From GM7GCV1 sp965221105 (GTDB lineage Bacteria; Pseudomonadota; Gammaproteobacteria; Pseudomonadales; GM7GCV1), in contig OZ244871.1 in assembly GCA_965221105.1 (NCBI GenBank), positions 1,550,001 through 1,614,000 of the forward strand: a stretch of 64,000 bases of DNA, in the 5' to 3' direction. This document shows positions 1 to 8,590 of this stretch, one piece after another. Both the position numbers and the translations under genes were made by a program. The notes beneath the pieces were generated by a model. It saw only the letters and a list, made by a program, of their open reading frames with translations. It made no database searches and had not been told where the DNA came from. How positions within the stretch are numbered: the first letter of the stretch is position 1; the number at the start of each line of letters is the position of its first letter.

Positions 1-261
1 TACAAATTTGACGTCATCGGCGAGGGCAGGTACCCAATCCTCCAGATGTGGTTGAAAACGAAGGCAATGAACGCAGCCGTACCAGAATATTTCCGTCACC
101 TCGATCATTTCAGGATCTGCGGTCTTGACCGGCCTGGGCAAAAGGGCGTAATCCCTGCCCTCAACATATTGAAACGGCGCAACCGCATCCTCTGACTGTG
201 CAGTGCAGGAGGTCATGGTACACAGCAGTGCCAGCATCACGGCGAAAAACAGGTTGTTCAT
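1..261 (-). CDS. dsbA: Thiol:disulfide interchange protein DsbA, N-terminal part (cut by window edge)
   Basis: The 87 visible residues begin with a hydrophobic signal segment and contain a thioredoxin-type active site, W-Y-G-C-V-H-C, with Cys63 and Cys66. DsbA enzymes put disulfide bonds into exported proteins in the periplasm. The family motif is usually CPHC, so Val for Pro in the dipeptide is unusual and would be expected to change redox potential. The signal ends in M-T-S-C, a possible lipobox, so the protein could be membrane-anchored. The neighbouring cytochrome c4 and engB genes are in the order seen in Pseudomonas, which supports the identification. The rest of the gene lies outside the window. 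Confidence 0.9.
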   Translation of the reverse strand, partial: MNNLFFAVMLALLCTMTSCTAQSEDAVAPFQYVEGRDYALLPRPVKTADPEMIEVTEIFWYGCVHCLRFQPHLEDWVPALADDVKFV

Positions 262-396
262 CGTTTTCCCCTCACACGGAAACCGGGAAGAGCGCGGTCT
301 CACCGCACTGTCAGAGCAGACATTGAACCACAGTTTAGGTGCGACCGGTTCAAAAAAGGCGGTATTGCGCCACCTCTCTGCGGCTCAAGTCTGGGA

Positions 397-1056
397 TCAG
401 TGCAGGCCCGCCAGATAGTTGGCGACAGCCCGTATCTCCAGATCGCTCATCGGTGCGGCGACCGCACGCATAATTCTGCCATCGCCATCATTAGTCCGCA
501 GGTTGTTTTGAAAGTTATTCAACTGCGTGACAATGTAGTCAGCATGCTGACCGTTGATTGCGGGATACCCTGCGGGAGCATTGCCAGCGCCCGAGGGGGC
601 ATGGCACCCGGTACATGCGGCAACTCCGGTCTTCAGGTTTCCGCCGCGGAAGACCCGCTCACCCAGGGCAAGAAATTCCTCGCTGCTCAGCCCAAATGCC
701 TCATCTTCCAGCGCCTGACTTCCCATGATCACGCCTGCCTGAGCCGCATAGTATGCGGCCATATCAGCCAAATCCTGTGGAGATGATGCCGCCAGCATTC
801 CAGTCATTTCCAGCACCTTGCGACTCCCCGACTGAATGTCCTCAAGCTGCTTAAGCAGGTATTTCTCCCCCTGCCCGGCCAGATTTGGGTACAGTGCGGT
901 CGCACTGACACCCACCTGACCATGACATGCGGTACAGACGGCAACTTTGTTGGCACCAGCCTCAGCATCACCCCCTGATATCTCACCCGCGGGGGTTGTC
1001 AGGGAAAAGAGTAGTACCGCCGCCGCCAGGACACCTGTGAGAACTTGTATCATCAT
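397..1056 (-). CDS. Cytochrome c4-type dihaem c
   Basis: A 219-residue exported protein with a hydrophobic leader and two haem c attachment motifs, CTACH (Cys41, Cys44, His45) and CTGCH (Cys148, Cys151, His152), spaced as in the two-domain cytochrome c4 family. Both halves carry downstream Met residues that could serve as axial ligands. Cytochrome c4 is a periplasmic, membrane-associated electron carrier that feeds terminal oxidases. It lies just upstream of dsbA on the same strand, as in Pseudomonas, and the two probably share a transcript. The double Met start leaves a one-codon uncertainty. Confidence 0.92.
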   Translation of the reverse strand: MMIQVLTGVLAAAVLLFSLTTPAGEISGGDAEAGANKVAVCTACHGQVGVSATALYPNLAGQGEKYLLKQLEDIQSGSRKVLEMTGMLAASSPQDLADMAAYYAAQAGVIMGSQALEDEAFGLSSEEFLALGERVFRGGNLKTGVAACTGCHAPSGAGNAPAGYPAINGQHADYIVTQLNNFQNNLRTNDGDGRIMRAVAAPMSDLEIRAVANYLAGLH

Positions 1057-1413
1057 CTAGCTACTTCTATCCAGTCGTCGTAGAGAAAAGGATTGCAGGG
1101 ACGACTTTCGTCATTCTGGCCTGCGCCGAGCCGCTGACCCGGTGAAAAAAGCGGGCGGCATTATACCCAAAGGCCAACTCCGCGTCACACTCTTCGAGTA
1201 ACCACATGCGCCTTCGATACAATGGACAGTGCCCCCAGTTCATGGCAATGAGCCTCGAAATGTTAGTGATCAATCTCGTGGCCTACGTAATGAAAGGCGG
1301 GTGCAGGCGCAACCGTGAAGGCAGAGGGATCAATAGTGTGCCCGGCAAGGGTGGTTCCATGTGGGGAGAACAAAGACAGCGACGATGTGAGCGAGGACGG
1401 TTTGGCGAGCATA
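1057..1413. other. Intergenic stretch, no gene recognised
   Basis: Between the cytochrome c4 start and the HicB-like gene I see only short open frames without family resemblance or good ribosome binding sites. It probably holds the promoter of the cytochrome/dsbA unit, but no clear -35/-10 pair stands out. Confidence 0.4.
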
Positions 1414-1755
1414 CTAAGAAGACCGGTCTTCTAGGCGGTGCTTTCCCTGAGCAAAATGCAGAAAAGGAGATTGGATGGTAAATTTCTGGAATGCCGGGCT
1501 GGAAAAGGCATTGCAATGCCAAGTCCTGTGCGCCAGCCAGGCGCGTATATGCCACGGAGATTTTCGCCTAAAAAATCGCGTTGGTTCCGCCTCAGGTAAT
1601 TCTGCGACTCGTTCCAGATACATCCCAATGCAGGAATTGAACGATTCCCTGGCGTTCTGTGGGGATGTACCGTGGACTGCGATATCGAAGTCGACGCAGA
1701 TCGCCTGCCAACCGTCGCTTCCGCTGCAGGTATAACACAGCACTTCATGTCCCAT
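1414..1755 (-). CDS. Orphan HicB/DUF1902-like protein
   Basis: The 113-residue product has a partial HicB-like fold at its N-terminus: a short strand, the segment W-Q-A-I-C-V-D-F-D-I, then G-T-S and a helix with E-S-F-N-S-C-I. This resembles HicB antitoxins and the related DUF1902 group, followed by a basic R-R-K-S-P-W tail common in stand-alone members. No hicA-like toxin gene is visible on either side, so it is either an orphan or not part of a toxin-antitoxin pair. The function is unknown. The resemblance is from memory of the family and should be confirmed by profile search. Confidence 0.55.
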   Translation of the reverse strand: MGHEVLCYTCSGSDGWQAICVDFDIAVHGTSPQNARESFNSCIGMYLERVAELPEAEPTRFFRRKSPWHIRAWLAHRTWHCNAFSSPAFQKFTIQSPFLHFAQGKHRLEDRSS

Positions 1756-2030
1756 TTCTGTCCCTCTTCACGCCGGGCAATGGATGAACCTCCGTACCGG
1801 GAAATATATCAACTTCAGGACGAAGCCAAACTGTTGAGGACTGGACTCGGAAAATATGTGCATGGACCCTGGTTTTCTCTTTGTAACCCGCGACAGGGTC
1901 ACCCCTTCGCGGGCTCGTGAATTAAATCGTTGCAGATGTTCTTGAATCTGGCCCCTTGCTCCAGAGTATCAGTATCTGGGATGAGTGCGCAAAAACACGC
2001 TATGATCTCGCTGTACACCAGAGACCTGTT

Positions 2031-2774
2031 ATGGACGCCGATTCAGAAATACTCGGGGATTGCCCGATCAACTTTGCCCGCGCCAGTTTTTTGAAAAGCG
2101 CGCCTGATCTCCTGCACTGTCCGGAGGATGGCGGACTGGAAATTGCCTTCGCCGGGCGCTCCAATGCCGGCAAATCAAGTGCCTTGAATCGGCTGACTGA
2201 GCAATCCAAGCTCGCACGAACCAGCAAGACCCCGGGGCGTACCCGACTGATCAATTTTTTTTCTGTCACGCCAGATAAACGACTCGTCGACTTGCCCGGT
2301 TATGGTTTTGCCAGGGTTTCGGTTGAAGTCCGCAGACGCTGGGAGAAAAACCTGACTGAATATCTGAATGAGCGCGAGAGTCTCTGTGGCTGCCTCCTGT
2401 TGATGGATATTCGTCACCCACTCGCGGAATTCGACCAAAACTTCATCAGCTGGTCGCTGCAGCGGGGTCTTCCCCTGCATATTCTGCTGACCAAAGCCGA
2501 CAAACTGAAACGCGGAGCAGCACAAACAGCAATGCTGAGGGTCAGGAGATCCATCAGAGATCAATTTAAGGTTGATACGCTGTCTGTGCAGACCTTTTCC
2601 TCGTTGAGAGGCGATGGCATTGCTGATTTGAAACAGGTCCTGAACGAATGGTTCAGCAATACCTGGATAGATCAATTCGGCGACCCCTTAGAACAGTCTG
2701 GTAGCCAACCAATCAGCAGAAACTCAGTCGCCACTGTGCGCAGAACAAAAAAAAGCCCGCTATGGCGGGCTTAA
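2031..2774 (+). CDS. engB: Ribosome biogenesis GTP-binding protein EngB (YihA/YsxC)
   Basis: A 247-residue TRAFAC-class GTPase with a G1 loop G-R-S-N-A-G-K-S-S (residues 42-50), a G2 segment after T-P-G-R-T, a G3 motif D-L-P-G-Y-G (from residue 87) and a G4 motif T-K-A-D. EngB is needed for assembly of the large ribosomal subunit and is essential in many bacteria. The start at 2031 is chosen because it gives the usual family length; the open frame extends 75 bases further upstream. A C-terminal tail of about 45 residues goes beyond the minimal domain. The stop codon lies at the edge of a hairpin (2754-2771). Confidence 0.95.
   Translation: MDADSEILGDCPINFARASFLKSAPDLLHCPEDGGLEIAFAGRSNAGKSSALNRLTEQSKLARTSKTPGRTRLINFFSVTPDKRLVDLPGYGFARVSVEVRRRWEKNLTEYLNERESLCGCLLLMDIRHPLAEFDQNFISWSLQRGLPLHILLTKADKLKRGAAQTAMLRVRRSIRDQFKVDTLSVQTFSSLRGDGIADLKQVLNEWFSNTWIDQFGDPLEQSGSQPISRNSVATVRRTKKSPLWRA
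2754..2771 (-). terminator. Intrinsic terminator hairpin, oriented for minus-strand transcripts
   Basis: A perfect 7-base stem (2754-2760 with 2765-2771) with a 4-base loop is flanked on the low-coordinate side by eight A residues. Read on the minus strand this is stem-loop followed by a U tract, the classical intrinsic terminator. It overlaps the last codons of engB. No minus-strand gene lies immediately to its right, so it may guard against antisense transcription or act weakly in both directions. Confidence 0.7.
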
Positions 2775-2946
2775 GGCGGTAATTCAGGAGAAATGTATAC
2801 CGCATAGGGGGTCAATTCGGTTACTTTGAGCCGCCTGTTTGGGAAAAGTTCAAAAAAAAAATGAAAAAATTCCATTTCCCTAAAAACTCCGAAACGGCAT
2901 CGCTCGGGCAAAAAAGCCCCGGATTTTTGGGGCGAGTGCATCCAAC

Positions 2947-3009
2947 GCAGGGGGAGAATGTGCCAATGCAGGGGGAGAATGTGCCAATGCAGGGGGAGAA
3001 TGTGCCAAT
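2947..3009 (+). repeat. Three perfect tandem copies of a 21-bp unit
   Basis: Copies lie at 2947-2967, 2968-2988 and 2989-3009, followed by five bases of a fourth. The unit begins GCAGGGGGAGAATG. Its length is a multiple of three, but no convincing gene contains it. It sits in the 425-base stretch between engB and the small membrane protein gene and looks like a minisatellite. Confidence 0.95.
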
Positions 3010-3200
3010 GCAGGACTGCGGCAGGAGCTCAGCGGGAAAGTTCAGTCTCAGTCGGTATATTCAGTTTTTTCCAGCAGCTCGGCCCTCAGGATCCCGCTCC
3101 CTTCAAGCTGTATCTGCTTGCATATTTCAGCAGGTTTACGCGCACGCTGGCACACATTTTACTGTATGGTTTGACCCACATTCGGTCCATTGTATTGTTT

Positions 3201-3485
3201 ATGAGCCATAGAGTACTCACCAGAATCTGCTGGCCAGTTTTGCGGCTGTTTGAAAACCAGTCCGATGAATATCTGCTGCGACCAATGAACCGAAAAATTG
3301 TGCTCGCCATTGGGGTGTTGATGACAAGCCTTGCTGGTGCCGCGTTCTACGTTGCCTGGCCCGATCACATTGGGAGCTATTTTTTGCCGCCCATCGTCTT
3401 TGGCAGCATAGGACTCACAGCGCTCATAGTCGGCACCTTGGGAAGTGACCATGCGGTGGCCAAGCTGATTGGATCGAGAAAGTAG
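3201..3485 (+). CDS. Small two-helix membrane protein, function unknown
   Basis: A 94-residue product with two hydrophobic segments, one around residues 31-50 and one around residues 57-80, joined by a short polar loop, and a basic C-terminal end. A second possible start at 3285 would leave a 66-residue protein with the same two helices. I do not recognise a family. Upstream is the 21-bp tandem repeat and downstream is a decayed transposase, so this may be a remnant. No ribosome binding site clearly decides the start. Confidence 0.4.
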   Translation: MSHRVLTRICWPVLRLFENQSDEYLLRPMNRKIVLAIGVLMTSLAGAAFYVAWPDHIGSYFLPPIVFGSIGLTALIVGTLGSDHAVAKLIGSRK

Positions 3486-3489
3486 TGGT

Positions 3490-4060
3490 GTCTGGCAGGT
3501 TCTGCCCAGATTTATTCAAGGAGATCCCAACGCGTAAACATGGCTGCCTGCCCCTGACGGACACTGGCGTCGCCTGCGAGATTCCAGATAGTGGTGTCCT
3601 GTATGAGCAACCGTCGGTCTGCAGAACAAATGCGCAGTGCCTTCACAGCACAGCCCTCAGGGAGCGCCTACTGGCAGTGCTGGATAAACCCTGATTATCG
3701 TAGGCCGGGAACACAGTGCCTTGATGAACATCCGCGACGACAACCTGGCCAGTCTCCGCTCTGTGCCCCACCATCGGCTGCAACCTGTGTTCTTGTTGTT
3801 GTAGGTCCACTGCGCATCCGCCTTATGGGCAATAATCTCGGTGGCATCCCTATCCAGGGTGACCGTCGCCCCGTTCGGGTGACGCCGCTCCAGCACTTCT
3901 GTTTCGAGTTTCCAGTCCTGACGCACTATTCGTTCTTCCGCAGATGTAATGCCATCATCTGCCGGCACGCCAATGTGCTCTGCCGGGGCTTGTGAATTTC
4001 GGGCACTCGATGCTGAGCGAAGAGGATTGTCGCCGTCGCTTGCCATGAGCCATTCCAGCC
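3490..4060 (-). pseudogene. Decayed IS1380-type transposase
   Basis: The minus strand carries pieces of an IS1380-family DDE transposase in more than one frame. Reading from about 4050 downward one sees G-D-N-P-L, then T-L-D-R-D-A-T-E-I (the region of the first catalytic Asp), H-K-A-D-A-Q-W-T-Y, then after a frame change P-M-V-G-H-R-A-E-T-G-Q-V-V, and after another L-R-I-C-S-A-D. These match the order of motifs in the family. The N-terminal and C-terminal thirds are missing and at least two frameshifts are present, so it cannot be active. I could not find terminal inverted repeats. The desaturase gene starts directly to its right. Confidence 0.72.
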
Positions 4061-4076
4061 CCGAGAATAGCAACTC

Positions 4077-4835
4077 ATGCACTTCTATGGTGATTTTCTG
4101 GTGTATTTCATTCCGGCCTGGTTCCTCACCTATGCCGGTCTGGTCACAATCTATCTTTCGCTGGGACAGGCGGTCTGCTGGCTGAACTGCAATCACCTGC
4201 AGTCCATGCGGATTCAATCGCGCCCATGTTCCCGCAAACTGCAACAACGCGATTTCCGCCAGAGCCTGAAATCCCTGCTCAGCATCAGCGCGATGCTGGC
4301 CGCCGGGCTCGCTTGCCGGGATCTGGGTCTCGGCCTTCCGGCGGTTGAACTCACCTGGGTAAGCGGCATGGGCTGGGCCATAGCGTCACTGCTGCTCTTC
4401 GACACCTGGTTTTACTGGTTTCATCGACTCATCCACCACCCCAAACTTTTTCGGAAAATACATCGATGGCACCACAGATCCCGTACCCCGACTGTGTGGG
4501 CAAACAACAGTGATGCCCTGCTCGACAATCTCTTCTGTCAGTCCTACTGGTTTTTTGCACCCATACTGCTGCCGGCACCAACGGCCCTGCTTGTGGCACA
4601 CAAGATCTACGACCAGATCACGGGCATGTTGGGACACGCCGGGTACGAATATGCTCCCGGACGATTGTCAGCCAAACCCTCACCCATGATCGGCACCAGC
4701 TTTCACGATCTGCACCATTCAACTTTTGTCTACAACTACGCGACGCACTTTTCCATCTGGGACCGGCTCATGGGCACCATTCACCCCGATTATGATCAGC
4801 TGGTCACAAGCTTTCCGAAGACGGATGCAAAGTGA
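4077..4835 (+). CDS. Sterol desaturase / fatty acid hydroxylase superfamily protein
   Basis: A 252-residue integral membrane protein with the histidine clusters of the di-iron fatty acid hydroxylase superfamily: H-R-L-I-H-H, H-R-W-H-H, and a late H-D-L-H-H, plus a central H-A-G-Y-E. These bind a di-iron centre used to hydroxylate or desaturate lipid chains at the membrane. The hydrophobic N-terminus and a central hydrophobic block flank the His boxes. Its stop codon overlaps the start of the following short-chain dehydrogenase (GTGA), so the two are translationally coupled and may act on the same lipid. The substrate cannot be told from sequence. Confidence 0.85.
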   Translation: MHFYGDFLVYFIPAWFLTYAGLVTIYLSLGQAVCWLNCNHLQSMRIQSRPCSRKLQQRDFRQSLKSLLSISAMLAAGLACRDLGLGLPAVELTWVSGMGWAIASLLLFDTWFYWFHRLIHHPKLFRKIHRWHHRSRTPTVWANNSDALLDNLFCQSYWFFAPILLPAPTALLVAHKIYDQITGMLGHAGYEYAPGRLSAKPSPMIGTSFHDLHHSTFVYNYATHFSIWDRLMGTIHPDYDQLVTSFPKTDAK

Positions 4836-5632
4836 GTACATACTATCGTAACAAGACTGTTCTGGTGAGTGGGGCATCCAGTGGCATCGGTGCTGCCTTG
4901 TGCCGCAATCTGGCCCGTTGTGGCACCAGGCTCATACTGGTCGCACGCCAGACCGCACCGTTGGAATCCATGCGGGCAGAACTGGAACCGGACTGCCACG
5001 TGCGGGCCTTTTGCCTGGATATCAGTGACCGCGAGGCTGTTGTCGACCTTGTTCAAGAGCGGCTGCAGGATCAGGTGGACATTCTCATTAACAATGCCGG
5101 AATTGCCTGCTGTGCCCGGTTCGAGAATCTGAGTGCCAGCAACTTTCAGGAGATGATCAACACCAATTTTCTTGGTCAGGTGTGGATGACACAGGCGGTG
5201 TTGCCGGGCATGAAGGCCCGCGGGCAGGGCCAAATACTGATGGTCTCCTCCATGGCGGGTGTGCTGGGGGTTGCGGGCTATACAGCCTACGGGGCCAGCA
5301 AGTACGCGCTAACCGGTTTCAGCGAAAGCCTGCGCAATGAACTGGCCGGAACCGGGGTCTCCCTGACACTGGCCATACCCTCAGATGTGGATACAGCCCA
5401 GCTGGAGGCAGAGTCGGAGAGCAAGCCAGAAGCAACCGGTGCGGTGGCCGGACTCATCAGCCCGCTGAGTGCTGCCACTGCAGCAGACAGAATCCTCAAG
5501 GCGGCGGCTCAGGGCAAGGCCGAGATTGTGGTATCTCCACTTTGGGGACGAGTGTTGCTGAAGCTGTGCCGCCTGTTTCCCGGACCGAGCAAAGCCATAA
5601 TGGATCGGCTGGCCCGCCCGCATAATCACTAG
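4832..5632 (+). CDS. Short-chain dehydrogenase/reductase, 3-ketosphinganine-reductase-like
   Basis: A 266-residue classical SDR. It has the NAD(P)-binding G-A-S-S-G-I-G near residues 14-20, N-N-A-G, a Ser in the V-S-S-M-A segment and the catalytic Y-x-x-x-K pattern in Y-G-A-S-K. The C-terminal region with a hydrophobic tail resembles the group that includes 3-ketodihydrosphingosine reductase. Translation starts at GTG, overlapping the stop of the desaturase by four bases. Together they suggest membrane-lipid modification, although the substrate is inference. Confidence 0.85.
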   Translation: MSTYYRNKTVLVSGASSGIGAALCRNLARCGTRLILVARQTAPLESMRAELEPDCHVRAFCLDISDREAVVDLVQERLQDQVDILINNAGIACCARFENLSASNFQEMINTNFLGQVWMTQAVLPGMKARGQGQILMVSSMAGVLGVAGYTAYGASKYALTGFSESLRNELAGTGVSLTLAIPSDVDTAQLEAESESKPEATGAVAGLISPLSAATAADRILKAAAQGKAEIVVSPLWGRVLLKLCRLFPGPSKAIMDRLARPHNH

Positions 5633-5692
5633 AAAGCCTCCGAAAAATTGCCGGCGGGGTTGGGGCAGGGTCTCAGACTCGTGGCAGGATGT

Positions 5693-6145
5693 TTATTGGG
5701 GAGTACCCCGTTCCTCACGGGCTTCAATTTTGGCCTGAATAAACAGGCTATGTGCCATGTGGAGTAAATCAGCCAGCTTGCGGATCATGTGCTCTTCGTA
5801 GCGATCAACCTGTCCATCCGCGTAGGCCACTTTCCATAGCTGCTTGAGGAGTGTGAATTTCTGGTCATTGTCGTAGTGATCATTGACCACAGAGGTGAAC
5901 TGATAAAGATCGTGAGCTTCCTGCTGGTTATGTTGCGCTAGACTGAAAATCTCTCTCGCTTCGTCATCAGCAACTCCGAGCTCTGATTTCAGAAGTTTCT
6001 TGATGCGGCCTTCCTCCTGGTCATCCCAATGGTGATCGGCTGCCATCACTTCAACCATGAGAGCTGCCGCCGCATGGCGAACATCGACAGTCTCTTCAGT
6101 TTCGGGCTGGTTCAAACCCAGCCATTCAATCAGTCTCTCTTTCAT
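5693..6145 (-). CDS. TerB-family protein
   Basis: A 150-residue, all-helical, acidic protein with two similar halves that carry the TerB-type pattern of metal-binding acidic positions, M-A-A-D-H-H-W-D-D-Q-E in the first half and Y-A-D-G-Q-V-D-R-Y-E in the second. TerB domains occur in tellurite resistance and membrane-associated stress complexes, but stand-alone chromosomal members like this one are of unknown function. No other ter genes are nearby. It runs in the same direction as the DUF924 and M48 genes to its right, with short gaps, and may be cotranscribed with them. Confidence 0.8.
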   Translation of the reverse strand: MKERLIEWLGLNQPETEETVDVRHAAAALMVEVMAADHHWDDQEEGRIKKLLKSELGVADDEAREIFSLAQHNQQEAHDLYQFTSVVNDHYDNDQKFTLLKQLWKVAYADGQVDRYEEHMIRKLADLLHMAHSLFIQAKIEAREERGTPQ

Positions 6146-6191
6146 CAGAACTTCCGCAGTCTATACCGGTACTTCTTCGGCCCGCTTGCTA

Positions 6192-6800
6192 CTATCCGAA
6201 ACGCGCTCCACCATTTTTCAGGTAGGCAATTTCTTCAGAGGTACTCTCCCGCGCAAGTAACTCGTTACGGTGCGGAAAGCGTCCAAACTGCTCAATCACT
6301 TCCAGATGCCTGCCAGCATATTCAGCCACTCTCTCCAATACGCCGCGCCACTCCCCGGGTGCCTGCCGCGCCTGCCCCTGAAACAGGTGCACGCCCTCAC
6401 GCTGGACAAGCAGTGATTCCACATGTTGGTACGGCATGAGCACAAATATTCGCTCCGCGTATCCCAACTGATCAATGTCACCGCTGCTGACCAGTTTCTG
6501 TGACAATGCCAGAGCTCGGTCGTCTGACGCGTAGGCCCCTGCCTTTCCGCGAAACAGGTTTCGCGGAAACTGATCCAATAAAATTATGAGTGCCAAACAG
6601 GTCTCGGGCCTGCACTCCCAGTCATCAAAGCTTCCGCCCCGAGCGCTGGATACCAGCTTGCCAAAGCGTCGTTCAATGTCGTAATCGAAATCCTCCCCGC
6701 CGCCAAACCAGACCGACATACGCTGACTGCAGCCGCGGGGGCTCAGCGGTCTTGGACCGAACCAGTAGTCGAGTACAGTATCAGCGATCAGGTGTTTCAT
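6192..6800 (-). CDS. DUF924 family protein
   Basis: A 202-residue protein with the family hallmarks: V-L-D-Y-W-F-G near the N-terminus, L-I-I-L-L-D-Q-F-P-R-N in the middle, M-P-Y-Q-H-V-E, and F-G-R-F-P-H-R-N near the C-terminus. The fold is helical and TPR-like according to what is known of the family, and no biochemical role is established. The length is normal. It lies 22 bases downstream of the M48 protease gene and is probably in the same operon. Confidence 0.9.
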   Translation of the reverse strand: MKHLIADTVLDYWFGPRPLSPRGCSQRMSVWFGGGEDFDYDIERRFGKLVSSARGGSFDDWECRPETCLALIILLDQFPRNLFRGKAGAYASDDRALALSQKLVSSGDIDQLGYAERIFVLMPYQHVESLLVQREGVHLFQGQARQAPGEWRGVLERVAEYAGRHLEVIEQFGRFPHRNELLARESTSEEIAYLKNGGARFG

Positions 6801-6822
6801 ACAGGAGTTCCTGCGGTGCGCT

Positions 6823-8382
6823 TCAGCTGTCTATGGGCGCGGCAGTGACCACATCCACGCGAAAATGCGCAGCCTCACGAGCGATGCCGGTTCTCAGTGT
6901 TACCTGTTCGCCCTGCCCCAAAGCGCTGCCAATACGGTAGTCCCGACCCAGACCGGTTCGAACATCTACCAGCCGAATCCGTACGCTGTGTACTCGCATG
7001 CCGGAATCATTGCGCAAGGCAACGATCAGTTCTCCCCTCTCCGACACGAGTAGTCCGGTGGCAAAATAGCGCCCTGGATGTTCTGACAAGTCATAGCGAA
7101 CCAACTTGCCCTGAGCCGCTTCACCCAGCGCACCTCCGCCCCGCGCAGCCTGTCGGAAGAGTCCGATCGCCTCGGTCTGGTCACCCCGGATCTCGGCCAG
7201 CTCACCCAAGTGATAGGCGGTGACAGCGTTTGGCAACAGTTCCTGGCTGCGTTCCAGATCCCACCGGGCATCAGCCTCCCGGCCGACTTCCTTGCGCAGG
7301 ATGCCGCGCGCCAGCCAGTGTCGGTAATAGTTGGGGTTCTTGCTGATCGCTGAGGTGTACGCCGTGTCCGCGTTACCTGTGTTGCCTTTCATTTTCCAGG
7401 CGTGGCCACGCATTTCCCAGAACTGGCCTTCATCTGGCTGAATCTGAACGGCTCGGTCAAGTGCAATCAGCGCCGCATGCGCGTCTTTACTTTTGAGTGC
7501 TTCTGTCGCTTTTTCCTGGGCCTCATAAGCCTTGGCATCCCGCTGCAATTGCGCAATCGCACTCTGGTATGCATCACGGCCTGTGATTCCTTCCCGGGGC
7601 AGTTCCGCACGGTAGGCACGATTGGCATCCACGCGCTGCTGTGACGGCGGGTGACTGGCAAACAAGCCAGAGATAAAATCCTGCCTGCGCCCTTCGGACA
7701 TGCTTACAAAGGTTTCCTGAAGACGCACGGCACCAGACGGGTCATAGCCAGCCTCTGCCATGAGCAACATCCCATAGCGGTCGGACTCCAGCTCATCATC
7801 GCGGCTGTAGCGCGCCATCCAGGCAGCGGAACCCGCTTGGGCCCCCAGGCCAATCAGGTCCGCGTATCTGGAGTCCGCCGAGGCAATGACTGCGGCCATT
7901 GCTCCCAAGCCCAGCAGCGCTCCCCGGCTCATCTGGGCCGCCCCATGGTTCGCTGCAGCGTGAATGATTTCGTGCCCCAGTACTGCGGCCAGTTCGGATT
8001 CGTCGTTCAGTTCAACCAGCAGCCCACGGTTGATCGCCATTTTGCCCCCCGGCAAAGCCCAGGCGTTGGGCACGGAATTGTTCAGGACCACAATCTCATA
8101 GGGCAAGGCAGGTGCCTCTGGAAATACCGTAGTGGAAGCTTCCACAAGTTTCCGTGTCACTCCTGAAACATAGGCGTTAAGGTCATCATCCAGGTAATAC
8201 TCACCACCCTGGGACTGCTGGCTGGGCACATAGCGCTGTTCGCCCATCTGAATCTGTGACGCAGTTGAGTAGAACGAGATCTCAGGTTTACCAGTGACAG
8301 GATTGGTGCCACATCCCGCCAAGGCAACTGCAAGAGAGAGCGCGCAGAGTAGTCGAAGAAACGCCGGTTGAGTCATATGCAT
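6823..8382 (-). CDS. M48-family metalloprotease lipoprotein with C-terminal TPRs
   Basis: The 519-residue product starts with a lipoprotein signal ending in L-A-G-C (Cys24). It has the zinc motif H-E-I-I-H (His137, Glu138, His141) followed by E-L-E-S-D-R-Y-G, which supplies the third zinc ligand. The C-terminal half holds tetratricopeptide-like repeats, as in BepA/YfgC and Oma1-like proteases that act on outer-membrane assembly or damaged envelope proteins. The start at 8382 is chosen so that the lipobox sits at the usual distance; the open frame extends 39 codons upstream. The gene is divergent from yaaA. Confidence 0.9.
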   Translation of the reverse strand: MHMTQPAFLRLLCALSLAVALAGCGTNPVTGKPEISFYSTASQIQMGEQRYVPSQQSQGGEYYLDDDLNAYVSGVTRKLVEASTTVFPEAPALPYEIVVLNNSVPNAWALPGGKMAINRGLLVELNDESELAAVLGHEIIHAAANHGAAQMSRGALLGLGAMAAVIASADSRYADLIGLGAQAGSAAWMARYSRDDELESDRYGMLLMAEAGYDPSGAVRLQETFVSMSEGRRQDFISGLFASHPPSQQRVDANRAYRAELPREGITGRDAYQSAIAQLQRDAKAYEAQEKATEALKSKDAHAALIALDRAVQIQPDEGQFWEMRGHAWKMKGNTGNADTAYTSAISKNPNYYRHWLARGILRKEVGREADARWDLERSQELLPNAVTAYHLGELAEIRGDQTEAIGLFRQAARGGGALGEAAQGKLVRYDLSEHPGRYFATGLLVSERGELIVALRNDSGMRVHSVRIRLVDVRTGLGRDYRIGSALGQGEQVTLRTGIAREAAHFRVDVVTAAPIDS

Positions 8383-8590
8383 GGTCACTGTCCCGGGATG
8401 CCCCGGATTTTTTGAGTGCATGTAAAATAGGGTCAATGTGCAAGTGGTCTGCACCCTGTTGCTCAGAGCATAGTACCTGTCGAATGCTGCCAGTAGCAAT
8501 GACCCCGCAGACTCTGCAACAATGTAGACACAAAGTGTCCACCTCTAGCGTGGGCATACTGGAGTAAAACACATTTACCAGGATCGACCC

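Noticed and set aside
2947..3009. Candidate CRISPR array
   Set aside because: The three 21-bp units are contiguous with no spacers.
8393..8413. Intrinsic terminator (CCGGG-ATGC-CCCGG then T run) on the plus strand
   Set aside because: The stem is only five bases and no plus-strand gene ends before it; it lies in the leader of the M48 gene.
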